From Bernardetia sp042180575 (GTDB lineage Bacteria; Bacteroidota; Bacteroidia; Cytophagales; Bernardetiaceae), in the NCBI RefSeq assembly GCF_042180575.1, contig NZ_CP170094.1, positions 2,480,001-2,544,000 on the forward strand: a stretch of 64,000 nucleotides of DNA, read 5' to 3'. The translations under genes were made by a program, and so were the position numbers. The notes beneath the pieces were generated by a model that saw nothing but the letters and a program-made list of their open reading frames with translations, did no database searches and had not been told where the DNA came from. Positions 27,148 to 36,764 of this stretch are shown one piece after another (position 1 is the first letter of the stretch; every line of letters begins with the position of its first letter).

Positions 27148-28215
27148 TTGATACTTCTCATTGAATTAATAAGCGACATTGGAAAAATTGTTGTTTTTCT
27201 GATGCTCTTGCTCTCCGTTTTTTTGATTACTGCAAAGTCAAAGAAGAAAACTTCAAATTATTTATTTGCAGCCTTTCTGCTCGTTACTACTTTTGATTTA
27301 TCAGGTTTATTTCTGTCCATTTCAAATCCAATACTGCAAAGTAGTAGAGTTGCTTCTGTTTTGCTTCAAATGCCTTTTTACTATTTGTATGTACAATCGG
27401 TCTGTTATTTCAATTTTAAACTAGAGCTAAAACACTTTTTACATACACTTCCATTTTTTGTTTTTTCTATATTTTTGATAGCCACTTCTATTTCAGAAAT
27501 GAGTTATACGGTTTATAAAATTACTGCCCAAATTCAGTATTACAGTTATATTATTACTGTGTTTTTTACTTTGTATCGCTTTAAGAAATTATATCAAGAA
27601 AATTATTCTACCAATCATCAAAATACCTACAAATGGTTTTTACAAGTAACTATTTTGTTTCTGATTGGAAATAGTTTTGTTCAGCTTCGGAATTTTGTAT
27701 TCTCCGAACAAAACAAAGTTGTATTTACAAGCCTAATTTTATTGAGTAGTCTTTTTGCTTTGTTTATTATCTGCTGGTTTGTTTTGAAGGCTCTTTACAA
27801 TCCAAGTTTGTTTGTTGGTGTGGATAAAAATTTATCTCCCTCTTCTATTCATATTCAATCCAAGCAAAAAATGGATACTCAAACTCAGTCAAGCCTCCAA
27901 CAGCTCACCGATTATATGAAGAATGAAAAACCGTATTTAGACCCTGAACTTAGTTTGCAAAAATTGGCAGTAGCAGTAAACCTTTCAGAAAAGCAACTTT
28001 CTGGGCTTATCAATCAGCACATCGGCAAGCATTTTTTTGATTATATCAATGAATTTAGAATTAATGATGCCAAGCAATTATTGAAGCAGCAGCCCAACCT
28101 AACCGTCTTAGAAATACTTTATGAAATAGGTTTTAATTCAAAATCATCTTTCTATACAGCATTTAAAAAGGAAACCAACCTAACACCTACAAAATACAGA
28201 AAATCAGTAAGTTAA
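27148..28215 (+). CDS. Membrane-bound AraC-family transcriptional regulator
   Basis: 355 residues from a TTG at 27148. The first ATG is 18 codons further in, so the exact start is unsure. Residues 1-215 hold about seven hydrophobic helices, then a linker. From about 250 an AraC/HTH_18 DNA-binding domain follows, with LSLQKLAVAVNLSEKQLSGLIN and the second helix pair VLEILYEIGFNSKSSFYTAFKK and the closing TPTKYRKS. Such one-piece membrane regulators are common in Bacteroidota. It precedes a secreted serine hydrolase by 132 nt and probably controls it or itself. Ligand unknown. Confidence 0.8.
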   Translation: MILLIELISDIGKIVVFLMLLLSVFLITAKSKKKTSNYLFAAFLLVTTFDLSGLFLSISNPILQSSRVASVLLQMPFYYLYVQSVCYFNFKLELKHFLHTLPFFVFSIFLIATSISEMSYTVYKITAQIQYYSYIITVFFTLYRFKKLYQENYSTNHQNTYKWFLQVTILFLIGNSFVQLRNFVFSEQNKVVFTSLILLSSLFALFIICWFVLKALYNPSLFVGVDKNLSPSSIHIQSKQKMDTQTQSSLQQLTDYMKNEKPYLDPELSLQKLAVAVNLSEKQLSGLINQHIGKHFFDYINEFRINDAKQLLKQQPNLTVLEILYEIGFNSKSSFYTAFKKETNLTPTKYRKSVS

Positions 28216-28347
28216 GGGTAGTATGACTTTAAAACGGACACTTTTTTTGAGAGAAATGAGTTCGTTTTTCGGTAGTCGGACGATTTGTGTAGGGATATTT
28301 TTCACTTTTGTTGGAAATCAAATATCTCAAACAAAAACCATTTAATA

Positions 28348-29985
28348 ATGAAATATCAAACTTATATTATCGCTTTCGTATTTTTATTTTTTCAGTCTCT
28401 TTCTGTTTTAGGACAAAATAATGTTATAGAAAAACCATATCAAAAAATTGATTCTTTATTTAATTCTCTTTATTCATCCAATAAAACAGGTGCTGCTTTT
28501 GCCATCATCGAAAATGGACAGACAACCTACAAAAACGCCAAAGGATTAGCCAATATAGAACATCAAATTTCTATTACTGATTCTACAATGTTTCATATTG
28601 CCTCTGTTTCTAAACAGTTCACTGCTTTTTTGGCTCTTCTATTAGAAGAAGAAGGCAAACTCTCTTTGGAAGACGACATCAGAACTCACTTACCAGAATT
28701 GAAGCACTTACCCAATAAAATTACTATAAAAGAGCTAACAACTCATACGCATGGTTTACCCAACATACACGAGTTGATGAATTTGAAAGGCGCATATCCA
28801 GAAGGTCAGATGACGCATAAAGAAGTTGTGAAGTTTTTATTGCAGACTAAACAAACTAATTTTGAACCGAAGGGAAAATACAAATACAATAATACAGGCT
28901 ACATTTTATTAGCTGAAATTATAGAGAGAGTTGGTCAAAAGCCTTTCAAAGAGCAGTTGGAAGAGAAAATATTTTTACCTCTTGGAATGAATGCTTCTAA
29001 AGCGATTGATGATGTTAATATTTTGATAAAAAATAAAGCAAATTCATATAGATTTGTAGGTAATAGCTATGAAAAACATCCTTTACATCTTGGAGCAATA
29101 GGTTCGTCTGGAATTAATACTACAATCAATGATTTGATTTTGTGGGCAAAAAATTATCAATCTCCAAAAGTGGGAAGTAGAGAGTTTTATAATAAAATGC
29201 AACAGCCTACTTATCTAACATCAAATAAGAAAATAAATTATGGTCTAGGATTGCAGTTTGGAACGTATAAAGGATTGGATATTGTCTTTCATGGAGGAGG
29301 AGATGTAGCGTATCGTTCTTATATTTTGCACGTACCCAAACACAAAATATCTGTTGTAGTTTTAGCAAACACAAATGATTTTTCGCCTTTAGATATGGTT
29401 CATCAAACGCTTGATTTTTTATTAAAAAATGAAATAAAAGAAGAAAAAACTGAAAAAATAACACCTACTAATCAGCAACTCAAAAAATATGAAGGAACGT
29501 ATGAATTTTATCCGAGTATATATTTTACTATCCTAGCTCAAAATGATACGTTATACTTTCAATCGTATGGCACAGAAGAAAAAGCTCCTCTTCCTTTGAT
29601 AAATAAAAATACTTTTGATTTTCCATATCTGCCTCATACTAAATTTACTTTTTATGAAGATAGATTTGATTTTCATATTGCAGATTTTACTTATGAATGC
29701 AAGAAAATAACTATTCCTGCTTTTGATACAAAGGAAATACAGTTAGAAAACTTTACTGGACGATTTAAAAATGAAGAATATGCTATTGATTTTGAGCTAG
29801 TTATAGAAGATAATCAGTTAGTTGTAAAGAGAGCTTTTGATAGTATTGAATTGAAGCCTTTTGTAATAAATAGTTTTTACTCCCCACAATTAGGCAAATT
29901 AGATTTTGTATATGATGAAAAAGGGGAAATAACAGCCTTTAAAATCTCAGGACAAAATTTAAAAAATATAGTATTCAAAAGATAA
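28348..29985 (+). CDS. Secreted serine hydrolase of the beta-lactamase/PBP-like (class C) family
   Basis: 545 residues from the ATG at 28348; the upstream in-frame TTG at 28285 would add a non-hydrophobic stretch before the signal peptide and is rejected. Signal peptide about 1-24 (ends VLGQ). The catalytic Ser-x-x-Lys is in ASVSKQFTAF, the Tyr-x-Asn in YKYNNTGY, and HGGG replaces the KTG triad. Residues about 400-545 form a C-terminal beta-barrel (lipocalin-like) seen in esterase/peptidase members. Substrate open: D-amino peptide, ester or beta-lactam. The preceding AraC-type gene is the likely regulator. Confidence 0.82.
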   Translation: MKYQTYIIAFVFLFFQSLSVLGQNNVIEKPYQKIDSLFNSLYSSNKTGAAFAIIENGQTTYKNAKGLANIEHQISITDSTMFHIASVSKQFTAFLALLLEEEGKLSLEDDIRTHLPELKHLPNKITIKELTTHTHGLPNIHELMNLKGAYPEGQMTHKEVVKFLLQTKQTNFEPKGKYKYNNTGYILLAEIIERVGQKPFKEQLEEKIFLPLGMNASKAIDDVNILIKNKANSYRFVGNSYEKHPLHLGAIGSSGINTTINDLILWAKNYQSPKVGSREFYNKMQQPTYLTSNKKINYGLGLQFGTYKGLDIVFHGGGDVAYRSYILHVPKHKISVVVLANTNDFSPLDMVHQTLDFLLKNEIKEEKTEKITPTNQQLKKYEGTYEFYPSIYFTILAQNDTLYFQSYGTEEKAPLPLINKNTFDFPYLPHTKFTFYEDRFDFHIADFTYECKKITIPAFDTKEIQLENFTGRFKNEEYAIDFELVIEDNQLVVKRAFDSIELKPFVINSFYSPQLGKLDFVYDEKGEITAFKISGQNLKNIVFKR

Positions 29986-30036
29986 TGTCATTTTTTCTAG
30001 TGCAAGATTAACAATTTATCTGGCACTAGAGTACCC

Positions 30037-30112
30037 AAAAAAACAACCAAATTCAATTTCAAATTTCTATATCTAAATAAATTAGGCTACTTTCGCTATT
30101 TAATTGTTTTCT
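30037..30112 (+). repeat. 75-bp direct repeat, copy 2 (upstream of nupC-like gene)
   Basis: See 27053-27127. It lies just before the TACATTTG promoter motif of the nucleoside transporter gene and is probably the original copy, with the module at 27.1-30.0 kb inserted next to it or the region duplicated. Confidence 0.75.
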
Positions 30113-30115
30113 CAG

Positions 30116-30123
30116 TACATTTG
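30116..30123 (+). promoter_or_regulatory. -7 promoter element for the nucleoside transporter gene
   Basis: TACATTTG (TAnnTTTG), 53 nt before the ATG at 30176. No clear TTG at -33. Confidence 0.5.
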
Positions 30124-30175
30124 AGGAAATAAATTTAAGAATTTGCTTACTCTTTGTTTAAATTTTAATTGAATT

Positions 30176-31462
30176 ATGGATTATTTGAGGGGATTATTAG
30201 GAATGTTGGTTTTGCTAGGTGTAGGATTTGCATTCTCTAGAGACCGTAAAGCTATAAATTGGAAATTGGTAGCGATTGGAGTTTCTCTACAAATTATTTT
30301 TGGCTTACTTATTACTCAAGTAGAATTTGTAAAATTAGGATTCCAATATGTAAGTGAAGGGTTTGTAAAGTTTTTAAGTTTTTCAGGAGAAGGGGCTAAA
30401 TTTATTTTCAGAGATTTAGCTGACATTCCTTCTAGTGGCTTTATATTCGCTTTTCAAGTTTTGCCCACCGTTATTTTCTTTTCTTCCGTAACCACAGGAT
30501 TGTATTATTTAGGAGTTCTTCAAAAAATATCTTACGGAATTGCATGGCTGATGGCAAAAACAATGGGACTTTCGGGTGCAGAAAGCCTTTCGGCAGCAGG
30601 AAATATCTTTTTAGGACAAACAGAAGCTCCTCTCTTAGTTCGTCCCTTTATTGCCAAAATGACAACTTCCGAACTCATGTGTTTGATGACAGGAGGAATG
30701 GCAACCATTGCAGGAAGTGTTTTGGGTACTTTTGTAGCTTTTTTAGGAGGAGATAACCCTGCTGAACAAGCAAAATTTGCAGCTTTTTTACTTAGTGCTT
30801 CCATTATGAATGCACCAGCGGGAATTGTATTTGCCAAAATGCTAATTCCAGAAACTAAACCAGAACTCATTGATTCAGATTTAAAAGTAAATAAAGAAAC
30901 ACTAGGCGCAAATGTTATTGATGCGCTTGCTATTGGTGCAGGTGAAGGACTAAAACTAGCTCTCAATATTGGTGCAATGCTTTTGGCTTTTATCGCTGTG
31001 ATTGCTCTTCTTAATTATATGCTTGAAGTTGTGGGAGATTGGACAACCCTAAATGCAATTATTGCAGAAAGTACAGGAGGAATTTTTAAAAAATTATCAA
31101 TGGAATACATTTTTGGTCAAGTATTTCGTTTGGCTGCTTTTGTCATTGGGGTAGAATGGTCAGAAACACTACAAGTAGGAAGTTTGTTAGGACAGAAAAC
31201 TGTTATTAATGAATTTATAGCCTACGAAAACCTTAAAGAATTGAAGAATGCCAAGCTACTTTCTGAAAAATCAATCTTAATTTCCACTTTTGCACTCTGT
31301 GGTTTTTCTAATTTTAGCTCTATTGCTATTCAGATTGGAGGAATTGGAGCAATGGCACCGAATCAACAAGCAAATTTATCTCGTTTGGGATTGAAAGCCT
31401 TATTAGCTGCAACGCTCGCTTGTATGATGACGGCTACGATTGCAGGTGCTTTATTGTCGTAA
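30176..31462 (+). CDS. NupC-type concentrative nucleoside transporter (CNT family)
   Basis: 428 residues with about ten hydrophobic segments. The CNT signature GNIFLGQTEAPLLVRPF lies near residue 140, and FIAVIALLNYML and the second signature region (YIFGQVFRLAAFVIGV, and ALCGFSNFSSIAIQIGG) are present. Members carry nucleosides into the cell with sodium or protons across the cytoplasmic membrane. Monocistronic: own promoter motif and a strong terminator. Confidence 0.92.
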   Translation: MDYLRGLLGMLVLLGVGFAFSRDRKAINWKLVAIGVSLQIIFGLLITQVEFVKLGFQYVSEGFVKFLSFSGEGAKFIFRDLADIPSSGFIFAFQVLPTVIFFSSVTTGLYYLGVLQKISYGIAWLMAKTMGLSGAESLSAAGNIFLGQTEAPLLVRPFIAKMTTSELMCLMTGGMATIAGSVLGTFVAFLGGDNPAEQAKFAAFLLSASIMNAPAGIVFAKMLIPETKPELIDSDLKVNKETLGANVIDALAIGAGEGLKLALNIGAMLLAFIAVIALLNYMLEVVGDWTTLNAIIAESTGGIFKKLSMEYIFGQVFRLAAFVIGVEWSETLQVGSLLGQKTVINEFIAYENLKELKNAKLLSEKSILISTFALCGFSNFSSIAIQIGGIGAMAPNQQANLSRLGLKALLAATLACMMTATIAGALLS

Positions 31463-31491
31463 TATTTTATTTAGATTTGTAAAAGTTTATC

Positions 31492-31529
31492 AAAAAATGG
31501 TTCAAACAATAATGTTTGAACCATTTTTT
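31492..31529 (+). terminator. Terminator between the transporter and PKD lipoprotein genes
   Basis: A perfect 16-bp stem (31492-31507 with 31514-31529, arm AAAAAATGGTTCAAAC), 6-nt loop, ending in six T. The genes are convergent, so it may act on both strands. Confidence 0.85.
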
Positions 31530-31554
31530 ACTTCCGATACTCTACAAAACTTTA

Positions 31555-33345
31555 TTAATCACAATCATAAACATACTGTGTAGTACTTGTAGTCGTTGTT
31601 CCTCCTGCATTTATGGTAGCTACACTTGTACGCAATAATCCTCTTGCATCAATCGTATTATTTATTTCTCCTATTGTTGCTCCACTTCCATCTGTTGATA
31701 CTGTTCTTAGAAGTTGGCAGTCTTGATAGGTATGTCTATCTCTTTGTGTAAGAGTTCCGTTTGCATCAAATGTTTCTACAAGCTGAGGAAAACTTCCTTC
31801 AATATTCAAGAAATCAGAATAAACAACATAACTTGTCAATGCACCTGCTGGTGTATAAGAATCTGTACGAGTCAAACGCATATTTGTATCATATTGGCTA
31901 ATAGTATAACCTGTTAGGTTTCCTCCTGCATCATACGAGTTTGCTCTCACAGTACGGTCATTATTGCTATATTCATACTCTATATAATTACTCAAAACTC
32001 CTCCAAATCTACTTTCATCTCTACTTCTTCTTCCTTGTGCATCATACTGAATACTTGTAACAAAATTTCCTGCAATAGTACCAGTAGTAATAGAAGAAAT
32101 CTTTTTTATTCCATTTACAACTGTATATCCAAAATTTACTGTTACATTTCCTCCTACTGTTGCTGAGGTAGTCGTTTCTACATAACATTCTGGCAAATTA
32201 CAAGGATTGCTATTTCCTCCTCCTCCAGATGCTGCTGCAACTGTAATACGCTTGGTTATTTCATTTGTTCCTGCTGCATTTGTTGCTACTAATTTTACGT
32301 CAAAATCGCCTGCTGTATCAAACGTAAATGTTGGGTTTTCTTCTGTTGAGCTAAAACTTGTTCCTGCTGCTGACCATTGATAAGAAGTTGCATTTTGGCT
32401 TTCATTTGTAAAGCTCACTTCTTGCCCTGCTTCTGGACTGCTTGGAGAAAAACTAAAGGCTGCCACAGGTGCTGATTGAGCTGCTGTTACAGTTACTTGT
32501 CTAGTTATTTCATTTGTTCCTTCTGAATTTGTAGCTACTAATTTTACATCAAAATTACCTGCTGTATCAAACGTAAATTTTGGATTTTCTTCTGTTGAGC
32601 TAAAACTTGTTCCTGCTGCTGACCATTGATATGATTCTGCATTCTCACTTTCATTTGTAAAGCTCACTTCTTGCCCTGCTTCTGGATTTTCTGGCGAAAA
32701 GCTAAAACTTGCAACTGGTGGAGGTAATTGTGTAACAGGATTTACAGTAATTCGTTGAGTTATTTCATCTGTTCCTCCTGCGCCTGTGGCTACCAGTTTC
32801 ACATCAAAATCGCCTGCTGTAGTAAAAGTAAATTTTGGATTTTCTTCTGTCGAACTAAAACTTGTTCCTTCTGCTGACCATTGATAAGAAGTTGCATTTT
32901 GACTTTCATTCGTAAAAGTAACTTCATCAACATTTGTTATGCTTGTTGGAGCAAAACTAAAAGCTGCAATAGGAGCAGATGGATTTGTATCTGCTGGCGC
33001 AACACTAATTTGTGTCGTTTTGGTAGAGCTTCCACCTTCTCCTGTCGCTACTAAGGTTACTTCAAAATCACCTGTTGTGGTAAAAGTAAATGTCGGATTT
33101 TTTTCAGTAGAACTAAAACTTGTTCCTGCTGCTGACCATACAAAAGAGGTTGCGTTTGTACTGGTATTATTAAATGTAACTGCTTCATTTACTTTCGGAC
33201 TAACAGGAGTAAATGAAAACTGAGCTACTGGGGCTGTGGGAGTCTCCTCTTCTTCGTCTTTTTTGGAACAACCTATGACAAAAGAGAGTAAAATAAAGGA
33301 AAAAAATATTCCTTTTAGTGTGGTAAGAAAATGATATGATTTCAT
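31555..33345 (-). CDS. Lipoprotein with four PKD domains and a YD-repeat-like C-terminal region
   Basis: 596 residues. The signal ends in a lipobox (FVIGC, Cys26), so it is lipid-anchored. Four PKD domains (about 38-118, 124-205, 208-290, 292-372) share an almost identical core, SYQWSAAGTSFSSTEENP, and end in a strand with ITKRITV or similar. From about 380 come strands with YDAQGRRSRDE and YDAGGNLTGYTISQYD, resembling YD/RHS repeats, ending near a terminal Cys-Asp. PKD domains usually mediate binding on the cell surface. The copies are nearly identical in DNA too (about 32339-32400 versus 32579-32640), suggesting recent duplication. Confidence 0.82.
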   Translation of the reverse strand: MKSYHFLTTLKGIFFSFILLSFVIGCSKKDEEEETPTAPVAQFSFTPVSPKVNEAVTFNNTSTNATSFVWSAAGTSFSSTEKNPTFTFTTTGDFEVTLVATGEGGSSTKTTQISVAPADTNPSAPIAAFSFAPTSITNVDEVTFTNESQNATSYQWSAEGTSFSSTEENPKFTFTTAGDFDVKLVATGAGGTDEITQRITVNPVTQLPPPVASFSFSPENPEAGQEVSFTNESENAESYQWSAAGTSFSSTEENPKFTFDTAGNFDVKLVATNSEGTNEITRQVTVTAAQSAPVAAFSFSPSSPEAGQEVSFTNESQNATSYQWSAAGTSFSSTEENPTFTFDTAGDFDVKLVATNAAGTNEITKRITVAAASGGGGNSNPCNLPECYVETTTSATVGGNVTVNFGYTVVNGIKKISSITTGTIAGNFVTSIQYDAQGRRSRDESRFGGVLSNYIEYEYSNNDRTVRANSYDAGGNLTGYTISQYDTNMRLTRTDSYTPAGALTSYVVYSDFLNIEGSFPQLVETFDANGTLTQRDRHTYQDCQLLRTVSTDGSGATIGEINNTIDARGLLRTSVATINAGGTTTTSTTQYVYDCD

Positions 33346-33593
33346 AATTTAAAATATTTATTAGTTGGTAAACTGGAAAAATTAAGGCTAAATAGCTTTT
33401 TATTTGTCAATAAAGTTACGCAAAAAATAAAAGCGAGGTTATACGTAGAAATGGGTATTTTGAGAAAAAAACAATGATATTTTTAGATTGAATTAGAAAT
33501 TTCATCTAAGATTCTGTCAAAAATTCTCAAATTCTATGTATCTTCGATGAAAATTTGATTCCAACTTGTTTTTGTTCTACTTTTTCTTTACAA

Positions 33594-34106
33594 ATGACTA
33601 GCTCTTTTACTCATTCTTTAGCTGACTCTTCTTCTAATTTTACACAATTCGAATGTAAATCTATTTCTGAGTTGCCAGAGATTGCTCAAAAAATAATTTC
33701 TTTAGCAAACAAACTAAATAAACGAATTTGGATATTAGAAGGCGATTTGGGAGCAGGAAAAACTACTTTTACAAAAGCTGTTTGTGCAATATTAGGGGTA
33801 AAAGAAACGGTTAGTAGCCCTACTTTTGCACTCATAAATGAATATGAAGGAAATTATGATACTACTCAAGATAATGAGAAGTTAAAACTGATTTATCATT
33901 GTGATTTTTATAGAATAAATAACCCTTCGGAGGTTTTAGAGTTAGGAATAGAAGAATACTTCGAAAAAGCAGAAGAAAATGGCAATTATTGTTTTATAGA
34001 ATGGGCTTCCAAAATAGAAGGTTTTCTACCAGAACAGTATTTAAGGATAGATATAGAAGTAAATCAAACAACCAATTCACGTATTTTAACTGTGCGTAGC
34101 TTATGA
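33594..34106 (+). CDS. tsaE: tRNA threonylcarbamoyladenosine biosynthesis ATPase
   Basis: 170 residues from the ATG at 33594; an in-frame TTG at 33555 would add an unconserved stretch. It is the ATPase of the TsaB-TsaD-TsaE complex that makes t6A37 in ANN-decoding tRNAs. The P-loop GDLGAGKTT lies at 50-58, followed by VSSPTFALINEY, HCDFYRI and FIEWASKIE as in the family. The last four bases overlap the start of the alanine dehydrogenase gene (ATGA), so the two are translationally coupled. Confidence 0.93.
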   Translation: MTSSFTHSLADSSSNFTQFECKSISELPEIAQKIISLANKLNKRIWILEGDLGAGKTTFTKAVCAILGVKETVSSPTFALINEYEGNYDTTQDNEKLKLIYHCDFYRINNPSEVLELGIEEYFEKAEENGNYCFIEWASKIEGFLPEQYLRIDIEVNQTTNSRILTVRSL

Positions 34107-35335
34107 GTCAAGACGATGCCATCAAAAAATTAGTACAACAGTACCAATATTATCAACCTCAAGAAATGCTCGCCAAAGTACGTGAGCGCAATCAACAACT
34201 CACTATCGGAATCCCAAAGGAAACCAATCAAGATGAGTTTAGGGTTGCTATGCGTCCAGAAGCTGTGCGATTATTAGTCGCAAACGGACACGAAATAATC
34301 ATCGAAACAGGCGCAGGAGAAAAGTGTAAATACACCGACCACGAATATAGCGATGCAGGAGCGCAAATAAAATATTCATCAAAAGAAGTCTTTCAATCTG
34401 AAATTGTTTTGAAAGTTGCACCTCCTACTTTGAAAGAACTAGAGGAAATGCAAAGCAAAAAAACACTCATTTCTACCTTGCATCTTGCCAACGTAACACC
34501 TGAATATTTGCACGCTATCAATCGTAAAAAAATCACTTCTATTGCTTATGAAATGCTTGAAGACAAAGAAGGTGGTTTGCCTGTTGTTCGTTCGATGAGT
34601 GAAATTGCTGGAAGTACTGTTATGCTTATTGCAGCCGAATATTTGAGTAGTGCAAATGAAGGGCAAGGAATTATTTTGGGTGGCATTACAGGTGTTGCAC
34701 CTACCAATGTCGTCGTTTTGGGTTCGGGGACAGTTGGAGAATATGCAGCCAGAACAGCTCTAGGACTGGGTGCAAGTGTAAAAGTTTTTGATAGTAGTGT
34801 TCCGATGCTTCGTAGAATAAAATATAACCTTTTACAACCTCACCTTTTTACTTCCATTTTTGATTTGGGAACACTCAAATCTGCTTTAGAAGAAGCTGAT
34901 GTAGTAGTGGGAGCAATCCGACCAGAAAACGGAAGAACTCCTTCTGTCGTTACAGAAGAAATGGTATCACGTATGAAACCAAATTCTATAATTATTGATG
35001 TGAGTATTGATTATGGTGGTTGTATCGAAACTTCTGAAACCACTTCTCACAACAAACCTATTTACAGAAAATACGATGTCATTCATTATTGTGTCCCCAA
35101 TATACCTTCTCGTGTAGCAAGAACGGCAACTAATGCACTAAGTAATATTTTTGCGCCTTTGCTTTTGCGTGCTGGTGAGCTTGGAAGTATAGAAGAAATG
35201 GTTTATGCTGATATGGGTTTTGCAAAAGGTGTTTATAGTTATCAAGGAGGCTTAACAAATCAACATTTGAGCAAAAAATTTAATATGCGTTATAAAGATA
35301 TTAGTTTGATTGCAGCAGCACAGAAAGGAATGTAA
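34103..35335 (+). CDS. ald: Alanine dehydrogenase
   Basis: 410 residues. It interconverts L-alanine and pyruvate plus ammonia with NAD. The N-terminal catalytic part has IGIPKETNQDEFRVAMRP, with the conserved Lys and Arg of the substrate site, and TLISTLHLAN with the catalytic His region. The NAD domain has VVVLGSGTVGEYAA. A leader of some 35 residues before the conserved start is longer than usual. Its start codon overlaps the end of tsaE. Two other Bacteroidota enzymes in this superfamily (PntA, Lys-degradation) lack the ALD motifs seen here. Confidence 0.93.
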   Translation: MSQDDAIKKLVQQYQYYQPQEMLAKVRERNQQLTIGIPKETNQDEFRVAMRPEAVRLLVANGHEIIIETGAGEKCKYTDHEYSDAGAQIKYSSKEVFQSEIVLKVAPPTLKELEEMQSKKTLISTLHLANVTPEYLHAINRKKITSIAYEMLEDKEGGLPVVRSMSEIAGSTVMLIAAEYLSSANEGQGIILGGITGVAPTNVVVLGSGTVGEYAARTALGLGASVKVFDSSVPMLRRIKYNLLQPHLFTSIFDLGTLKSALEEADVVVGAIRPENGRTPSVVTEEMVSRMKPNSIIIDVSIDYGGCIETSETTSHNKPIYRKYDVIHYCVPNIPSRVARTATNALSNIFAPLLLRAGELGSIEEMVYADMGFAKGVYSYQGGLTNQHLSKKFNMRYKDISLIAAAQKGM

Positions 35336-35444
35336 TTTTTACAGTTATCAGTGCAAAACTGCTTTTCTTTGATTTTTAGTATAAATATCGTTATTTTTCA
35401 ATAGGAAAAATTCGTAATCCGTAATCTTTAATTCGTAATTGAAT

Positions 35445-36152
35445 ATGACTAATTTTATAAAATCTCTTACTGGTCTTTTGGTTGTCCTTTTACTTGGACT
35501 TGGAGGATATTATATTATGCTTCGAAAAGATGCTAAGGAATTATTACAACCTAGAGAAACAGTTACGGAAACGAGTTTTAAGACTGTTTTGGAAGAAGTA
35601 GAAAGTTTAGGAAAGCTAGAATTGGTAAAATATAACTTCAAAGATGTAGTAGAACACAAACAAAAAAATGGATATAGTTCTGTTTTGGATTCAAAGGTTT
35701 TATTAATTGTAGCTGCTGAAGCTGTTGGTTGTATGGATTTGACACGTATCAAAACCGAAGATATTACCGAAGTAGGCGATTCTATTTATGTTCATTTGCC
35801 TGCACCCGAATTATGTTATTACAAAATAGACCACCAAAAATCTAAAGTCTATGATTCGGAATCGTTGCCATTTATGCAAGATGATAATTTGGTAGGAGAA
35901 GCCTTTGCAAAAGCCGAAAAACAAATTGAAAAAGCTGCTTTAGAATCTGGAATATTAATTCAAACACAATCCATGGCAAAGACAATGCTCAAACCTCTCT
36001 TAGAAAACCTTACCAAAAAGACTGTTTTTCTGACTTTTGAGCCTATTCCTGTAAAAGAAGAAGTAAATCCAGAAAGTCAATTAAAAACACAACAGAAAAA
36101 CATATTGAATAATCCGACTACAATTCAGTCTAAAAGCTTGGATAAAAAGTAA
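35445..36152 (+). CDS. DUF4230-domain membrane-anchored protein
   Basis: 235 residues from the ATG at 35445 (a TTG at 35439 is in frame and less likely). One N-terminal transmembrane helix (LLVVLLLGLGGYYIML) and then a DUF4230 domain (about 45-200): LGKLELVKYNFKDVVEH, LLIVAAEAVGCMDLTRI and a strand ending VHLPAPELCYYKID. Function is unknown in the family. The last 30 residues are polar. It is 109 nt after the ald stop and 15 nt before the next gene. Confidence 0.75.
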   Translation: MTNFIKSLTGLLVVLLLGLGGYYIMLRKDAKELLQPRETVTETSFKTVLEEVESLGKLELVKYNFKDVVEHKQKNGYSSVLDSKVLLIVAAEAVGCMDLTRIKTEDITEVGDSIYVHLPAPELCYYKIDHQKSKVYDSESLPFMQDDNLVGEAFAKAEKQIEKAALESGILIQTQSMAKTMLKPLLENLTKKTVFLTFEPIPVKEEVNPESQLKTQQKNILNNPTTIQSKSLDKK

Positions 36153-36167
36153 ATTAGAGTACAAGAA

Positions 36168-36764
36168 ATGGAACAACTGACCATCGACTTTTTCAAATAT
36201 GGCATTTATTGCTTAACTATCGCAGTTCCTATTTTTATTTTAGAAAAAGTTGGAATGTATAGTAATGTAAAATTTGTTTTTTCTTTGGGCATAAGAAGTT
36301 TTGGAAAAACGATAGAGAATATCACTATAATTAAGTTGGAAGGAGTAAAAGGTCAATCTATATCAACTGAAAAGACAGAATTTCAATTTGATGAAAATGG
36401 GGTAATTTATATCAAAAGTTTTAGCAATAAATATAAAAAAAGAAACTTTGGAGGAAGTGCAATGATTAAAGCAGTAGCCAAAACAGTAAATAAAAACACC
36501 TTAAAAGTTCAGTCTTATACTTTTCTACAAGATACTTTATATATGATATTTTTGCCTATCATCTGTATTGCAGGTATCATTGGAGCTTCTTATAATCCTG
36601 ATGGAAATGCAGAATTAGGTTTTATTCCTTTGGTTGGTGGTGTCATATTTTTCATTATTTCTAAGTTCGAACACAAAAGGAAGTTTGATAAAATGTGTAA
36701 AGAATTAGAAGAGATTTTAAAACCAAAAAATGATATAATAACAGAGAAAAAGTTTAAAAATTAG
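36168..36764 (+). CDS. Hypothetical membrane protein
   Basis: 198 residues. Hydrophobic segments at about 10-25, 117-138 and 148-166; a soluble part of about 90 residues between the first two. I do not recognise the family. Starts with ATG 15 nt after the DUF4230 gene, so probably in the same transcript. Its stop overlaps by 11 nt the end of the convergent SUKH gene. Confidence 0.6.
   Translation: MEQLTIDFFKYGIYCLTIAVPIFILEKVGMYSNVKFVFSLGIRSFGKTIENITIIKLEGVKGQSISTEKTEFQFDENGVIYIKSFSNKYKKRNFGGSAMIKAVAKTVNKNTLKVQSYTFLQDTLYMIFLPIICIAGIIGASYNPDGNAELGFIPLVGGVIFFIISKFEHKRKFDKMCKELEEILKPKNDIITEKKFKN

Noticed and set aside
35400..35440. Short repeated CGTAAT units before the DUF4230 gene
   Set aside because: Three loose copies in AT-rich sequence; too short to support an operator or repeat call.
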